A DNA stretch of 64,000 bases. Origin: Hyparrhenia diplandra. Its lineage: Eukaryota > Streptophyta > Magnoliopsida > Poales > Poaceae. The DNA lies in assembly GCA_015847255.1 (NCBI GenBank), contig JADLZK010008406.1, positions 16,650 through 80,649 of the forward strand, written 5' to 3'. Positions 45,739 through 58,300 of the stretch are shown one piece after another. Within the stretch, counting starts at the first letter, position 1. Each line of letters begins with the position of its first letter. Position numbers and translations under genes: made by a program. The notes beneath the pieces were generated by a model that was given only the letters and a program-made list of their open reading frames with translations, had not been told where the DNA came from and searched no databases.

Positions 45739-46587
45739 ATGTCGTCGTCGAACTCGCCGTGCGCCGCGTGCAAGCTGCTGCGGCGCAAGTGCACGCAGGG
45801 ATGCGTGTTCGCGCCCTACTTCCCGCCCGACAACCCGGCCAAGTTCTCCAGCGTGCACCGCGTCTTCGGGGCCAGCAACGTCTCAAGCTCCTCAACGAGC
45901 TGCCGCACGCGCAGCGGAGGACGCCGTCAACTCGCTCGCCTACGAGGCCGAGGCGCGCCAGCGTGACCCCGTCTACGGATGCGTCTCCTACATCTCCGTG
46001 CTGCAGCTCAGGATCAAGCAGGTCCGCGAGGGCTCGCCGCCGCGCGCAAGGAGCTCGCGGGGTACATTGGGCCCGCCGCCTTCGCGCCTTTCGTCGCCGC
46101 GCCGCAGTACCACCACCACCAGTACGGCGCGGGAGGCGTGGCGCCTCTCGCGGCGGCCACCGGCATGGGGCTCGGCGTCGGCGTCGGTGTCGGCGTCGGG
46201 CACCACCAGCAGCAGCAGATCATGATGCATCAGCAGCACCAGCACCTCCACCACCAGCAGCAGGCCATGGAGGCGCAGCAGCAGCAGCTCGTTGCGGCCG
46301 TCGAGGTCGCAAAGGGAGCAGCAGGATCTCATGATGAGGCAGGCCGCGGTCTACGCCGGGGAAGCGGCGGCGCCACGGTCGCCGTTGTGCCGCCCGACGC
46401 CGTGCCGTACGAGGGCGGCTTCCTCTTCCAGCAGCAGCAGCAGCCGTCGCAGGTGGCGCTCACGTACCAGATGGAGCAGTCCCCGCCGCCGTCGTCCTCG
46501 GGCCAGTCCCACCCCGAGGTGTCGTCGCAGCAGAACACCGATGATGGCAGCGACGCGGGCAGCGGCGGTGCCGTGCCGCCGGCCTGA
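45739..46587 (+). CDS. LOB-domain (LBD class I, LBD36/ASL1-like) transcription factor; frame broken
   Basis: Plant-specific DNA-binding regulator of lateral organ and boundary development. From ATG 45739 the LOB zinc block is intact (CAACKLLRRKCTQGC, spacing C-2-C-6-C-3-C), then FAPYFPPDNPAKFSSVHRVFGASNV. Conservation continues in other frames: KLLNELPHAQ (about 45886), then EDAVNSLAYEAEARQRDPVY and GCVSYISVLQLRIKQVRE (45918-46030, including the leucine-zipper-like heptads), then LAAARKELAGYIGPAAFAPF and a His/Gln-rich tail (from about 46032), REQQDLMMRQAAVYAGEAAA, and a final QQQQQPSQVALTYQMEQS ending TGA 46587. This implies one missing base near 45884, 45915 and 46030, one extra near 46312 and one missing near 46370. 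As printed the ATG frame stops at 45966. Such dense indels with no amino-acid decay suggest sequence errors more than a pseudogene. Single-exon layout. Confidence 0.87.
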
Positions 46588-49411
46588 TCTGATTCGTGCT
46601 TCGTTTCTAGCCGCCGCCTTTTTCCTTTCGTTGTTTGTTTGGTGTTCGTTCCTTTGTTCGTTATGAATTTTTCCCGTTCCGTCGTCGTCTTCATCATATG
46701 GCGTCGCGTCGTCGGCATCGTCGATCTTAGTAGGATGGATCCATGCACGCCTCCCCAAGGCACAGGCTATAGCTGGATTCTTATCAAGGTATTCTTACTT
46801 TTCACCACAAATAGATATCCTCCTCTTCCTCTGACTATGGTGGCCTTCTCTGTTTGATTCTCTTTTGACTTTCTCGATCTTCGATACTACAGTATTGTTT
46901 GTACATACTACATACTAATTAAATTTATTCTTTTAAACTAGTGCATCAACAAAAAAAAAATACTGAAAGTATATGTTTTTGTTAACCTTGCTAATCCTTA
47001 TTAAAAATGTTCTAATTAAGTTATAATAAGTTGTTCTGGTTTTTCTAAATACATAGTTTTACTTGTTAATGTATATCTATGTGCATAGTAGAACCTACAC
47101 ACCTACAATTTGGATTTGGAACTGGAGTAGTAGTAACGAAAACGTTCAGTGTTAGCATTATTAGCTGTGCTACTACTAACATTTTGTATTCCAAGCGAGC
47201 TTATTTAAATTCTTGAGCTGAATCTGCAAGTTGTTTGGTAGTATTTATTAATCTTACTAACAAACAACACCGATATATTCTTAGTGCTTGCAGAAATGAA
47301 CATAATAAAATTTATAGAGAAAAGTGATTATCGAATTGGTGAATATTATTGCTCACCCATATATATAGTAGTAGAGAGTGGTGTGTGTGGCTTATATTAT
47401 CTTCATGAAATGACTATCCTGGCATGTTAATAAAGAAGTGTACTAGTTGTATATATATATGTGCTTCTTGCGTATGGAAAACCGATTGCTTGAGTTCATT
47501 GTCCATTTTTTTGTGGATCAATTAACAGATAATTTCCATCATGAATGTGTATATATCTATGCATTGGTAACACACAAATTAACACATGTTAAGTATGTTA
47601 GTTCTGTTTTAGCTAGCTAGCTAAATGACCAGCAATCCAGCATTTCATCACTTGATTACAAGAAATACTAGCTACGCATCATGTAAAGATGGCAGCCACC
47701 ATGCATGTTTAAAATGTGCACGATCTAAAATAGATTTTATCGAACTTCTTTATTTAACACGGTGTATTGTTAAAACTCAGTTGTTTAGCTCTTTATAAAT
47801 TAAAGTATGTTCCTGTTATAGAAAATAGCTGCTAAAATTAAAAGGATCAATTGCCGTGCATTAATTGAAGGGCGCTGACAAAAACTCAATAGCATGGTGG
47901 GGTTATGGTCATCCCTTAGTTAAATGGGATCCTCTCCCTCTAATTAGGATGACCATGAGAAGCTCTCTGAAGGCCTATGTTTGACGTATTGGTCATCCCT
48001 TTACCGTATTGGTTATAGTGCTTTAGAAGCATCTCCAGGTCCTATGTTTGACTCCCGGTGGGTGAAAATTTAGGCTGCTAGTTGATAAAACCCTTGCTAG
48101 CAAAGTAAGGAGGGTTTGTGAATTGCTTTGCCAGGAAGGTTAATAATTTGCTTTCTACCTTCAAAAAAAACAATGCCTTCGGAGGGAGGGTGATATATAC
48201 CCATGGCGAGTGTCAAGGGTTTTTTTTATACATGATTGATTGATCCCTTGAAAAGGTGCAATGAATCTGCCTAGTTGGTAATAATACATCTCTTGGTTGC
48301 TTAAACAGTTATTGATTGCAGTGCTAGTTACATATTCACTAAGTATGACTTGAAAGACACAACAGTTTGATGCATGATTAGGAAACACAAGTAACCAACT
48401 CTTACCTTTTTAATTTCTAGAGTCTAGATCGCACGCAATGATCTTCTAGGTTAGCGCTTAATCTGTACATGCATGCCTATGACTCTTTTGTGTTCTGAAC
48501 TTCTAGTGCATAAATTAAATATATCCCTCTTTCTATCCTCTCTCCCCGCTGGACATATTACTGTAAGCATCATGAACATGATGTATGCACTCATTCAATC
48601 ACACTTGCTGACATATCGTTCACCTGGAATGATACTCTGTGCAGGTTCCTCATGATCAGTTGCCTTTCTTGCTCAAGAGTTAGAGCCAAATAAATGCAAG
48701 ACAGAAGGAGTGGTAGGAAATGGGGACAGATACTCATCATATGGATCAGTGTAACACAGAGAAATTAATGGTGGGAAGGTGGAGAGATGGGAGTACTAGT
48801 AGAGGGTAGACAGAAACAGCAGGAGAAGCATGCATGGTGTGCTGCAGCGCAGGAGAGGACAGCAAATGGTGAAGTAAGAGAAACAAAATGCATGCAAATA
48901 GCTTGCACTTTGCAGGAGGGAGCAGCAGGCATGAATAAAGAAATTAACACGAACAGAGCAGCAGCTAAACATATATCTTCATTCACTTGTGTATTTATTT
49001 TGGTGTTGAACATATGCATCTTCTTTCTTCACCGTTCTTATTATTAGTATTCTTTTCACCTTTCCCTCTTTTTCTGGTTTCTCATTGGTAAATTCTTTCT
49101 GCCGTGTTGCATTCATTGTGTGTATAAAGAAATAGAATCTACATAAATGGATGATGGAGGCATGGAGCTAGCTAGTCATCATTTTAATTTATGTTGAATT
49201 ATTATCAATTTTGTCTAAATTATATATCCGGTAGCCTTCACATGCCTAGAATGGGGCCATTTGGCTCACTACCTTCACATCATTATACAAAATTCAGTCT
49301 GTTAGTGTCCTAACATATTGTCGCATGAAAAAAAACAATTAATGTGTGTGTATATTTGATTGTTATTACTGTGATTCATGCTTTTGTTTCAAGTGGATCG
49401 TGTAGGTACAC
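46588..49411. other. intergenic DNA downstream of the LBD gene
   Basis: AT-rich, with a SINE-like segment near 47990-48175. Otherwise no coding support. Confidence 0.5.
47995..48170 (+). mobile_element. possible tRNA-derived SINE
   Basis: It holds ggtcctatgtttgactcccg, whose tgtttgactcc core resembles a tRNA B-box, followed by a unique body and an A-rich end (ttcaaaaaaaac near 48161). The A-box and target duplication are not certain. Confidence 0.35.
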
Positions 49412-49591
49412 TTCACTGACTTCAGGAGCTTAACAATCTCATGCATGATTGACCTTCACACCGCACTAAATAATTTCGTCAAATCAGCACAAGCCCAGCC
49501 ATTCACTGACTTCAGGAGCTTAACAATCACATGCATGATTGACCTTCACACCGCACTAAATAATTTCGTCAAATCAGCACAAGCCCAGCCA
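49412..49591. repeat. 90-bp perfect-type tandem duplication
   Basis: The unit beginning ttcactgacttcaggagctt at 49412 is repeated at 49502 with essentially one difference (aatctcatg against aatcacatg). Very recent duplication. Confidence 0.95.
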
Positions 49592-50081
49592 CCGCTCACT
49601 TTAGGGCTATTTTTTTAGGATCATATATAATCACACACCAATGCAAAATACTTATATGAACGGATAGAAATCTCACATTAATTTGTAAGCCAGTTTCGAT
49701 TTTTTAATAATTGGGAAACATAGACCTTGTGTGGTGGCCAGCCATTTCCCCCACAAATTCTGGGCCAACATTATTTGTCCAAATCAAGTTTAAGTAGTAA
49801 CGTTCAAGTGAACTTTCATTGCTTTAGGTCTTTTTACTAGGGGATTAGTGGTTCATCGAGGCACTCTCTTCTCGATAGTAGTATTATTAGGGACATTTTA
49901 CAGTTAATTAATGGGATATATATGTGGATCGAAATTATTGTGCCTTTATTTTGTACTTTTAGTTTGCACAAAAGAATTATCAGAGTCAAGCAGGAAATTA
50001 AAATACATATCATGATACCAACAGTGGATGTAATGTACCATAACAAAATTTGCTCTCAGGTAAATAGATTACGTCAAACTA

Positions 50082-50790
50082 TTTTTTTTTTTTTTTTGAA
50101 AGATCCAGGAACAAGCTGTTACGGCTTTGGATTAATAAGAAGAAGATTGACCCCAGTTTTTGGGAAACCGGGCCGAAAACCACACCCACGCCAATACAAC
50201 AGAGAGAACGACAACCCAAAGAAGGAGCGGATCCGGAGAAGCCTAGCCTAGTCTAACCCACAAAACGCCTTCAACAAGGTTACGGCGTTCGAAACGCCGC
50301 CGTCGCCGTCCATGACGGACCGGGTACACACCGTGGAAGAAACTAGAGCGACGACCCCCCAGCGGGGAAGGCGGCGCCCGCGCGCGTCGTCATCGCCAAG
50401 CTTTTCGCCCAAAGACTCCGATTCGGATGTCGGCCCGGCTTTCGGATCCAAACAATTCGCCACGCCGTCGCATTTGCTAGCCGCCCTGCTGAAACCTCGC
50501 CGGGGTGATAACACGCGACCGCAGAGCTGCAACAGCCACCCCATGGCAAGCCGGCGAGCGGAAGAACTAGCAAAAGCGCCCCGTCGCTCGCGTGTCCACC
50601 TGTCGGCGCCCAGCGCCTTCATCTTCGTCTTCGCCACGAGGCCTCCACGGCGGCTCAACCTCGGGAGCACTTGCTCTCTCACGGGGAGCCCCACGGACTG
50701 CCTCTGCCCCGGCGCCACAGTTTCCACTGGCGGCTCGACCGCGCAGGAGCATGGGCTGACATCTAGCTACGTACCTAGAGTAAGATGAGA
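50082..50790 (-). mobile_element. probable LINE 3' region
   Basis: A T-run (50082-50098) precedes gaaagatccaggaacaagct. The next 650 bp are GC-richer and open on the reverse strand (about 159 codons), with no domain I recognise. The layout (T-run at the low end, reverse-strand ORF leading into it) fits a 5'-truncated LINE. A clear target duplication was not found. Confidence 0.45.
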
Positions 50791-51075
50791 AACTGTACAT
50801 TTGGACAAGTGGGAGAGTAATAGTCATTATTAGCAATGGTTTTGGATTGCACTGAAATCAATGGACCTTCACAGACAACTAGGGCTGACTTCCCATCTCC
50901 GATCCCCAATGCAACAACCTGGCGGGCCATGGATAGTGGCCCTTTTTCATATTCCATGGCTTGCAGCCTACTATGTTCGTTTTTTAACCGAGAGTTCCCA
51001 TAGCTAGAATAGAAATAAAAGGGATCTCTGGCCACTAAGTCTACGTGCTCCACCCACACGCACACATTTCTTATG
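50791..51075. other. intergenic DNA
   Basis: No gene support; a short ORF on the reverse strand (51065 to 50775) lacks any domain. Confidence 0.4.
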
Positions 51076-51077
51076 TA

Positions 51078-51334
51078 CTCCCTCGGGGGGACGGTATTTG
51101 AAGTCGTTTAGGACGACGACACGGTCTCAAAACACAACTTTGACCTCTTATTATTATAAAAATATTTATGGAGATGTGAAATATATATACTTTTATCAAA
51201 GTATTTTTAAGACAAATCTACTCATATAATTTTTACATTTACAAACTCAACAACTTAAAAGTTATTAATGATTTATATTTCCGATATTTGACCCAAACCT
51301 TGTAAAAAAGCGACTTCTAATACCATCCCCGGGG
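51078..51334. mobile_element. Stowaway-like MITE
   Basis: Left end ctccctcggggggacggtat, and the right end ctaataccatccccgggggt read in reverse complement gives acccccggggatggtattag. TA-rich borders. Typical size. Confidence 0.6.
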
Positions 51335-53493
51335 GTATTTCTCATTGCTTGTGTGTGTGCTAGCCAGCTCAAGTTGGTATGTTTGTGTATGTGTAATATA
51401 AAGTGCAGCCTGTGTAGTGCAAACCAATGCAAGGTTTTTGGTGTACGTGCAATCTATTAGAGGGCGGCGGCTACATAATTAAGCTCCTAGAGCTTCGATC
51501 TCGTCCCCATGTCAAGCTATTGACTCACATTGATTAATTAGAAAATATTGTATTATTAAGGATTCAGAAGTCCGATCCAGAGATGAGAAAGCCCCTAAAA
51601 ATTTCCACCATTGTTGCCTTGAGAAAAAGATGTTGTTACGTTGAAGATGTGCTTAATTAGCCCCTCTAATATATTTTTTCTAGCTTCGTCACTGATATGA
51701 TCCATCTAGCGTTTGTACTTTGTACTAGCATATATAGCAAACAGTGGTGCACCATGCATGCAATCAGTGCCATGGGTGGCCATATCGTGGTAGGCCTCCC
51801 CTTGGCATGCATGGGAATAGAAACAAAATTGTAGTATATGCTGCCATCGCCATCCCTGTCCCTAATTGTTTGATACATGTATCTATAATATGCCAAAATG
51901 TAAGGGACATGAGCATGTATCCCCAGCCTTGAATTACTACGTTAATGAGCGCTACCTGCTGGCTAGGTACAAGTACAAGGACGAGTCGACGACTCAAGCA
52001 CATTACTTACGTACACATGCAAAGAGCATGCAGGGGGACCTGTACGTGGGACCACCTTGTCAGCCACTGGATTGTACATATTATATATATATTTGTGTGC
52101 GAAGCGATTAGGGAGAAATTCCGTGGCTTAAATGCAGAAACGGACGTGGTAGCTTTGGTGTATCTAACTCTGGGGACCTCTGAATTTAGTCTCCTAGTTG
52201 TTGTTGTTGTTGCTCCTGCCTCCTTCCTGGCCGCGGTTTGGATTTATTGCCACGAGTATCTGCCGGCGATACGTAGATACCAACGCCGGCCGCAGTAGGA
52301 GTTTGTCCCGATTTCATCTCTATGTCCTCTTTTTTTTTGTATTATTAGTTTGATGAATGAAAGGTCGGCCTGCGAGCAAACGTATCTTTCAATCATTGGA
52401 CTCGACCAAAAGGACAAACTGTGTTGTTTTCCTCACTGTCTTTCAATAGCAGTGCATTGCTTTCTGGGCCAAACCAACATAGTAAACCTAAAAGGCTATA
52501 TGTAGTGTGTGTGTGTGTGTGTGTATATATACTCCATGAGCACAAAAATACTGAGAAAAGATACAGCCACAATGAAACGCATACAGAGTCTGAAATGAAA
52601 CTGTACTGTTGAATCTGAAATGGAACTGTAATGTTGCATCAGAGCCCTTCCTTTTGTGACATCTTAACTGGCCTTCACTATCAAGAGAAACAGAGATATT
52701 TCTTTATTATGGGATTTCCGGCTTGTGGTTCTTTCTTTATAATAGGACTCTAACAATTGCTTTGCTCAAATGACACCTGAAACAATTACTCTTTGCAAAA
52801 AATGACACCTGAAACATAAACACGAAGAGAACAGCATTGCCGGGTGTTTACCGTCTCGATGGGAGAAACTAAAGAGATTGCATGCAGTTGCCACACCACC
52901 ATTATCTGTACAAGATCATGCATGCAATGGTCCATCCCTGCCAGACCAGGAAAAGAGATCAGATGGTCGGTGACTGGGCTCTGGAGACTGGTATACATAC
53001 ACAATGGTTAAATACGAAAAGGTTGTCCGTACAGGGCAACACTCATCTACCGTATCATTCGCGTGTATTCTACATTCAATACGTAAAAATCATGACGGTA
53101 CCATGCATGCAGTCAAAATGATGACTCGAGAGCCCCTGCAAGAGCTTCTTACAGTTTCAAAACAACACCAAGCCCAGAGAATGCAATTCACCCAGGCCAC
53201 AGCAAAGGAGAGTCCACAATTGTCTTCTTACATGTCATGTGTCCCTGAAACCCAAACTGAAAGACAAAGGATTTTTATTCTATAGTGATTGGTACAGACA
53301 AGGTGTTTCTCCAGTGATTGCTCTTCGTGTTGTTCCTTCATATCTTTACTTGAAGCTCATAGCTTGTCTGAATCCACCATCACACTGAAACTTAGGGAAT
53401 GGATAACCAAAAACCAAGCCAAGAGATGGAGCTGCTGAGGGCTGTCCACCCAAAGGTACAATGTTATCAACTCTGAAATATTTGCAGTACTGC
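51335..53493. other. intergenic DNA
   Basis: No gene support. It contains a (GT)n tract at 52505-52524 followed by (TA)n. Several short ORFs lack domains. The end next to 53494 should include the 3'UTR of the bL25 gene. Confidence 0.5.
52505..52532. repeat. (GT)n(AT)n microsatellite
   Basis: Ten or so GT units (gtgtgtgtgtgtgtgtgt) followed by tatatata. Simple sequence repeat. Confidence 0.85.
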
Positions 53494-56400
53494 CTACTCG
53501 ACTGACTCAATTGGCTTTGAGGCCAAGATCTTGCAGATGGGCATGGTCTCGTTTTTACTCAGCAACTTGATCGATGGATGGACAGGAATGTCATGCATTA
53601 ATACCCTATCTCCGACATCAAGATTTGTTAGGTCCACCTCAATTTTTGGAGGGATGTGCTCAGCTGGGCAGAGATACACCAGGCTGGTCCTTATTTTCTG
53701 CAAAAAGCCTCCTGCGTTATCAAACCAATTTGATAGTCAGGTCAAGAACTCAAAGCGATCAATATAATGAGTAGCAGATTACATAATCAAAGAATATGAT
53801 AGCATGAGCTAGGCAACACACATAAAAAGGTGGAGTTGCTGCAGATACTTAACCTGTCAGAGTACCCTGCTTTATAACTAGTTTCATGTGTGTTCTTCAG
53901 GTTTGCATAGTTGTACCTAAGAAGTTAAAAAAGATTGCGATGAACTGATCATCGCATACTTTTGCTGCACGTGCATGTATGCTAAACTTCGAGTGAGTAC
54001 CAAATGAATTATCAAATACTGCAGACAGATGAATGGTCACTGGCACCAAACTGCAAGTTATGTAGTCTCAGCTGGCCAGAAGGTGCCAGAAAGCGTGAAA
54101 TTTGAACCAAGCAAATTCAAGTAATAACATTAACATCGGTGTATGTAATAACATTCACCACATCAAACTTAGTCTATTTCATAGAAATAATTTCATAATC
54201 TTTATTTTATAACTTCTATACATGATTGGATTATACAAACCAACACTCAACCCTATTCACTTTAACCATGGTCAAACTTTAGCCGGTTTGACTGGCACAA
54301 ACCCCCATAGTTGCATTCTTTTTGGGACGGAGGGAGTAGTAAACATCACATATACCAGTTAATGAGCCAAACAAGCATTAAACAACACCTTACTAGCAAT
54401 ACAATTTAAAACCCTAGAAGTAGATATACACAGAGTTCAAGTAACTCAGGAAACTGACAAATGCAAAAAAGCAAGGAGGCACTGACTAGTAATATTTTGA
54501 ACAGATGTGCCAACTAGCATGTCCTACACTGCTCTGAGTTTTGACCTACTGTGCATTGCAACTATGAGCTGTATGATTTCTGACATGTTTTTTCTTTCTT
54601 TTTTATTGTAGCATATTTTGGCACTAATCTGAAACACCCTTAAAAAATCAGGACAAGCTTCGGGAACCTTGGGCACTAAATACTATGAATTTATGACATC
54701 ATAAAGATGCAGCAACGATGATGACTTTCCAGATAAGATGAAACACTTTGTACTGAAAAGCATGGGGGCACCCTTGAACCCAAGCTTTCTCGAAAAGCCC
54801 AGCTTATGTGGGTCTAAAGGAAAATACACACAATGAAGTCGGCATTCAGGGCAGTGAAAATCATGTACAGGAAGTTGTCCCTATCACAATCGACAAGTCT
54901 TTCGTATCAGCAGCACATTTTGGACCTATTGATTGCAGTTTATCATTGCAGAAGTACTGAAGTCATGGTTGATATCTTATACCAGACGTTTTGATACAAA
55001 CAATGAAAAACGACACCAGGCCAGGACCACAATGATGCAGAAGTAAATAGCAGAGAATTCACACGCCATGTATAAAACGGAGGAGCATCAGATTCAAAAC
55101 TATTGTAAGATGCCTAGAAAAGTATACTGATATAGAACTAACAAAACTCAAATGTGCCTATGAATTACGACAAAGCTATTCGAACGCCATAACAGGAGTA
55201 ATAATGTTACAGTGAAACTTTCATAGTCTTTTGTCCTTACTGAATAATCAAGGCATGTTTTTTGGGGGTATAATTACTACTAAGCAAGGTGTTGTTTTTC
55301 TTGGTATCCTAAGAGCATCTCAGGAGACTATATATAGCTCTTTATCACAAAATTTAGAAAACACACAAACATGTTCCAATAGACTTGCCAAATCATTCTC
55401 CATCTTTTCCGCTCTCCAAAACCACCCTTCTCGCTCTCCACTTTTGGAGAGGCTACATGGCACTCTAAATGCAATAGATGGCAGTTTTCTCATGAAATTT
55501 TTCGCACACAAGGAAAATTATGATAGGCTATTGGAGTGCGGATAAAAAAAAAAATTGGCAAGTCTGTTGGAGACATGAGACTATGAGAGATATACAGAGA
55601 ATATTCGTTGAGTGACTGTCCAAATAGAGATATGGAGATTGAAAATTTATTGATGCTCTTGGAGTTGCTCTAAGATAATTGGTATTTACATGGGTGATGT
55701 CTTCACATAAGATAAAGAAATAATGCTTTTTACTCAGTACTTTCCTACACTACACTCAACCAATCTTGGGGTGGGAAAGTTGTTTACACATGAATGGATT
55801 CAGATAACAGAAAGGAGCCTGTAATCTGGTAAATAAAATCAAATTGGGTTCTGCCTGCTTACAGAAAATAAAAGTTGGTTGCTTTGTGATATGTCAGCGT
55901 CTTACAAAACAGTGCCAACTGATTTCAAGTTATCCCAAAATTAAGGAAAAAGCTAGTTTAGGCAGACCCTGCAAATGCAACATTAGTGATATACTTTTTT
56001 TTTTTTTTTTTTTGAGATGATATACTTGCTTTAAAGGACCTAAATAGCTTAATTCAAGACTTTGAACAAACTATTTTTTTGAGTCAATTCTAATTCTTCT
56101 TGCATGATATTCTAGACAATATTACAAGGAAATAAAGATCTGGTAGCAATTCCATTCTTCACAGTCAGTTATGGCCTTATGGGCTCATAAAAACTCAAGC
56201 ACCACTGAAAGAAGCCATGTTGTACATTTCTTCAGTTCCCCTTGAATGCCCATGCTACCAGGCTCAAGATTCATATACCCCATTGGTCAACTGCAAGATG
56301 ACTAGTTGCGTCTAAACTAAAGTAAGTAAAGGTAAGATGATGTATATTATTTTCATACGCACATATGTTCTGACTAAATTGTAAATACATATTTGGCACC

Positions 56401-58024
56401 CTGAAATCAACGCCAACATGGAAACAATCTTAAGCTTAGCATTTCATGTAACTGCAGAGCCTGATACTACGATTTCCAACAAACCCAGAAAGATAGAGAA
56501 ACACTACAACAAACTCTGCCACCAGCTCTACATGACTAGATAGGGAATCCTAGATCACTAAACGCTGAATGTCCTAGATGCTATCTACTATGAAAAGGCC
56601 CTTTTAAGAAACACGCTTTTTCACATGTGATATTTGAGAAACAAAACAGATGATAGGTCACATCGAAATTGTCACTCTTTGCTGCCTGTTAAGCTAGGTA
56701 GAATGAGAAATCCAGAAATTTTATCAGTGTAATACAGCAGTGAGAAAACGAGTGCCAGGCCACCAGTTATGCAATTGCACCAACTACATGACTTACTATT
56801 TTCAAGTATCCATATTATTTGGGCAACTGGATATATACTTGTGGAAGAAAACGATTTGCATGTGTCTTCATAATTGGATTATTGAAAAATGGACTCACCA
56901 ACGTGCGAATGCCAAATAAAACTTCTATAACGAAGTTTGTTCTCTTCACAGCGCATCAACAATAACAAAAGATGAAACAGAATCTCGACAAGTACCAATT
57001 GAATCAAGATCTTGGGACTATAGCTGATATTTCTCACATAGGCCACAACCATGCAACTTAAGCGATGCAAGATGACTTCAAAGTATGTGTGTCACTATTG
57101 AAACAACATGTTTCCAGATTTCCCTTGCCATGTACACTAGTATGCTGAGCATAGCAAAGAAATATACTGAAAAAAAGAGGAGAAGAAAAATGTGATACCT
57201 TTCTTCAACCCAGGGCAAGCATCCTCCCCCTTGAACTCTACAGGCAAATCCACCTTCAGCATTGTTCCTTCATCTGCCTTCACCATTACCAAGTTCAATA
57301 TATTCCCAGAAGCTTCATCTCTATGCACCTGCACACAAAGAGCACATACATCAATTGCAGTGTGTGGCATGAGCATGACAAATGGTTCCGACATCCTACA
57401 CAGACAACATAGACGATTCCTGCAAAGAGGTGTACAACTAAAGGCAGATTTTCAACGGTGCTTTCCTACCATTTAGGCATCATCCTAGCAAGAAACATTT
57501 TCACTAAGGAGCATTTCAACAAACATAAGGTGAGCAGACTCCACAGCTGATAAAACCCAAACAAGCTCCTCCTATTTGTATGTGCAATGCAGGCAATTGA
57601 TGCAGTATGTGGTGGGAAGACGAGGAAATTTGGGTTACCTTGATGGGGAGGACGTTGCCGGCGTGGACGATGGCGTTGGATCGCTCGCCCGCGCGAACCT
57701 GGAGGCGGACGGGGGTGGAGAGGAAGTAGGGCGACTGCTTGAGCATCTCCGCGAGCTGCTTCCTGTCGGCGGTGAGGAGCTGGCGGTGGGCGATTCCGTT
57801 CCCGGGCGCGGCGCCCGCAAGCGTGAGCAGGACCGCCGGAACGCGGCCGTGGCGGCGCTCGCGCGCCGCGGCGCGGGGGGCCGGTCGTCTCCGCGGCACA
57901 GCCTGGATCGTGTGGTGGTACGACGCAGAGGCCGTCCGCCGCCACGGAGCCGGAGCCGACGCGCGGGCGCCGCCTCCCCGGCGGCGGCGGCGGTGGCGGC
58001 CTTGCCGCGGAGAAGCTGCGCCAT
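53494..58024 (-). CDS. bL25-type ribosomal protein (organellar), 3 exons; 5' end unclear
   Basis: Ribosomal protein L25/TL5 family, which binds 5S rRNA in bacteria and organelles. Exon 3 is 53494-53711, exon 2 57199-57328, and exon 1 ends at 57639; phases fit (exon 2 ends one base into a Gly codon completed by exon 3). The protein reads HRQLLTADRKQLAEMLKQSP, STPVRLQVRAGERSNAIVHA, then VHRDEASGNILNLVMVKADE, KVDLPVEFKGEDACPGLKKG, GFLQKIRTSLVYLCPAEHIP, IEVDLTNLDVGDRVLMHDIP and a tail ending IESVE. These are the two beta-domains of the bL25/TL5 fold. Upstream, ATG 58024 (MAQLLRGKAATAAA, a targeting-peptide style start) is in another frame, and VAADGLCV, YHHTIQAVPR and ETTG lie in alternating frames at about 57960-57890, implying several single-base indels. 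The first in-frame ATG as printed is 57899. Intron 2 is 3.5 kb and holds MITEs. Confidence 0.88.
54173..54342. mobile_element. Stowaway remnant in bL25 intron
   Basis: The right terminus tttttgggacggagggagta is typical of Stowaway elements. The left terminus is degraded. Sits in intron 2 of the bL25 gene. Confidence 0.5.
55310..55672. mobile_element. MITE with gagcatctc-type ends in bL25 intron
   Basis: Left aagagcatctcaggagacta and reverse-complemented right tagagcaactccaagagcat are imperfect inverted repeats, of the type that grass PIF/hAT-like MITEs have. Borders are approximate. An open frame of about 100 codons within has no known domain. Confidence 0.5.
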
Positions 58025-58300
58025 TCTCACTTGCTCAGGTTTTGGGTTTACGTCGTGGTGGGCTTTGGCTGGCAATTGATGGTTTAGGATTTTTAACTGC
58101 AGGCTTTGCATTACCTATTGGGCCGAGGATTCCATTTTACCAGGTGGGCCGCTCGTGCCTTTTCGTTTTGGAAAAAGTTTCTACTGGTCCTCCAACTATT
58201 TGGAAAGTTTGATTTTTCATCCTCTTAAAAATTTTCGTCTATCGAATCCGTGCACTTTAACCCCCATATAGCTGGTTTTAGTTCGGTTTTGCATAGTTGA
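58025..58300 (-). promoter_or_regulatory. 5' flank of bL25 gene
   Basis: Upstream of the first ATG on the reverse strand; it carries no obvious TATA box. Region from 58170 resembles repetitive DNA (ctcctctt- and gtttgattttt-type words). Confidence 0.35.

Noticed and set aside
50248..50727. Reverse-strand ORF of 159 codons as a host gene
   Set aside because: It leads into a T-run that looks like a LINE poly(A); no domain recognised, so kept as part of a probable retroelement.
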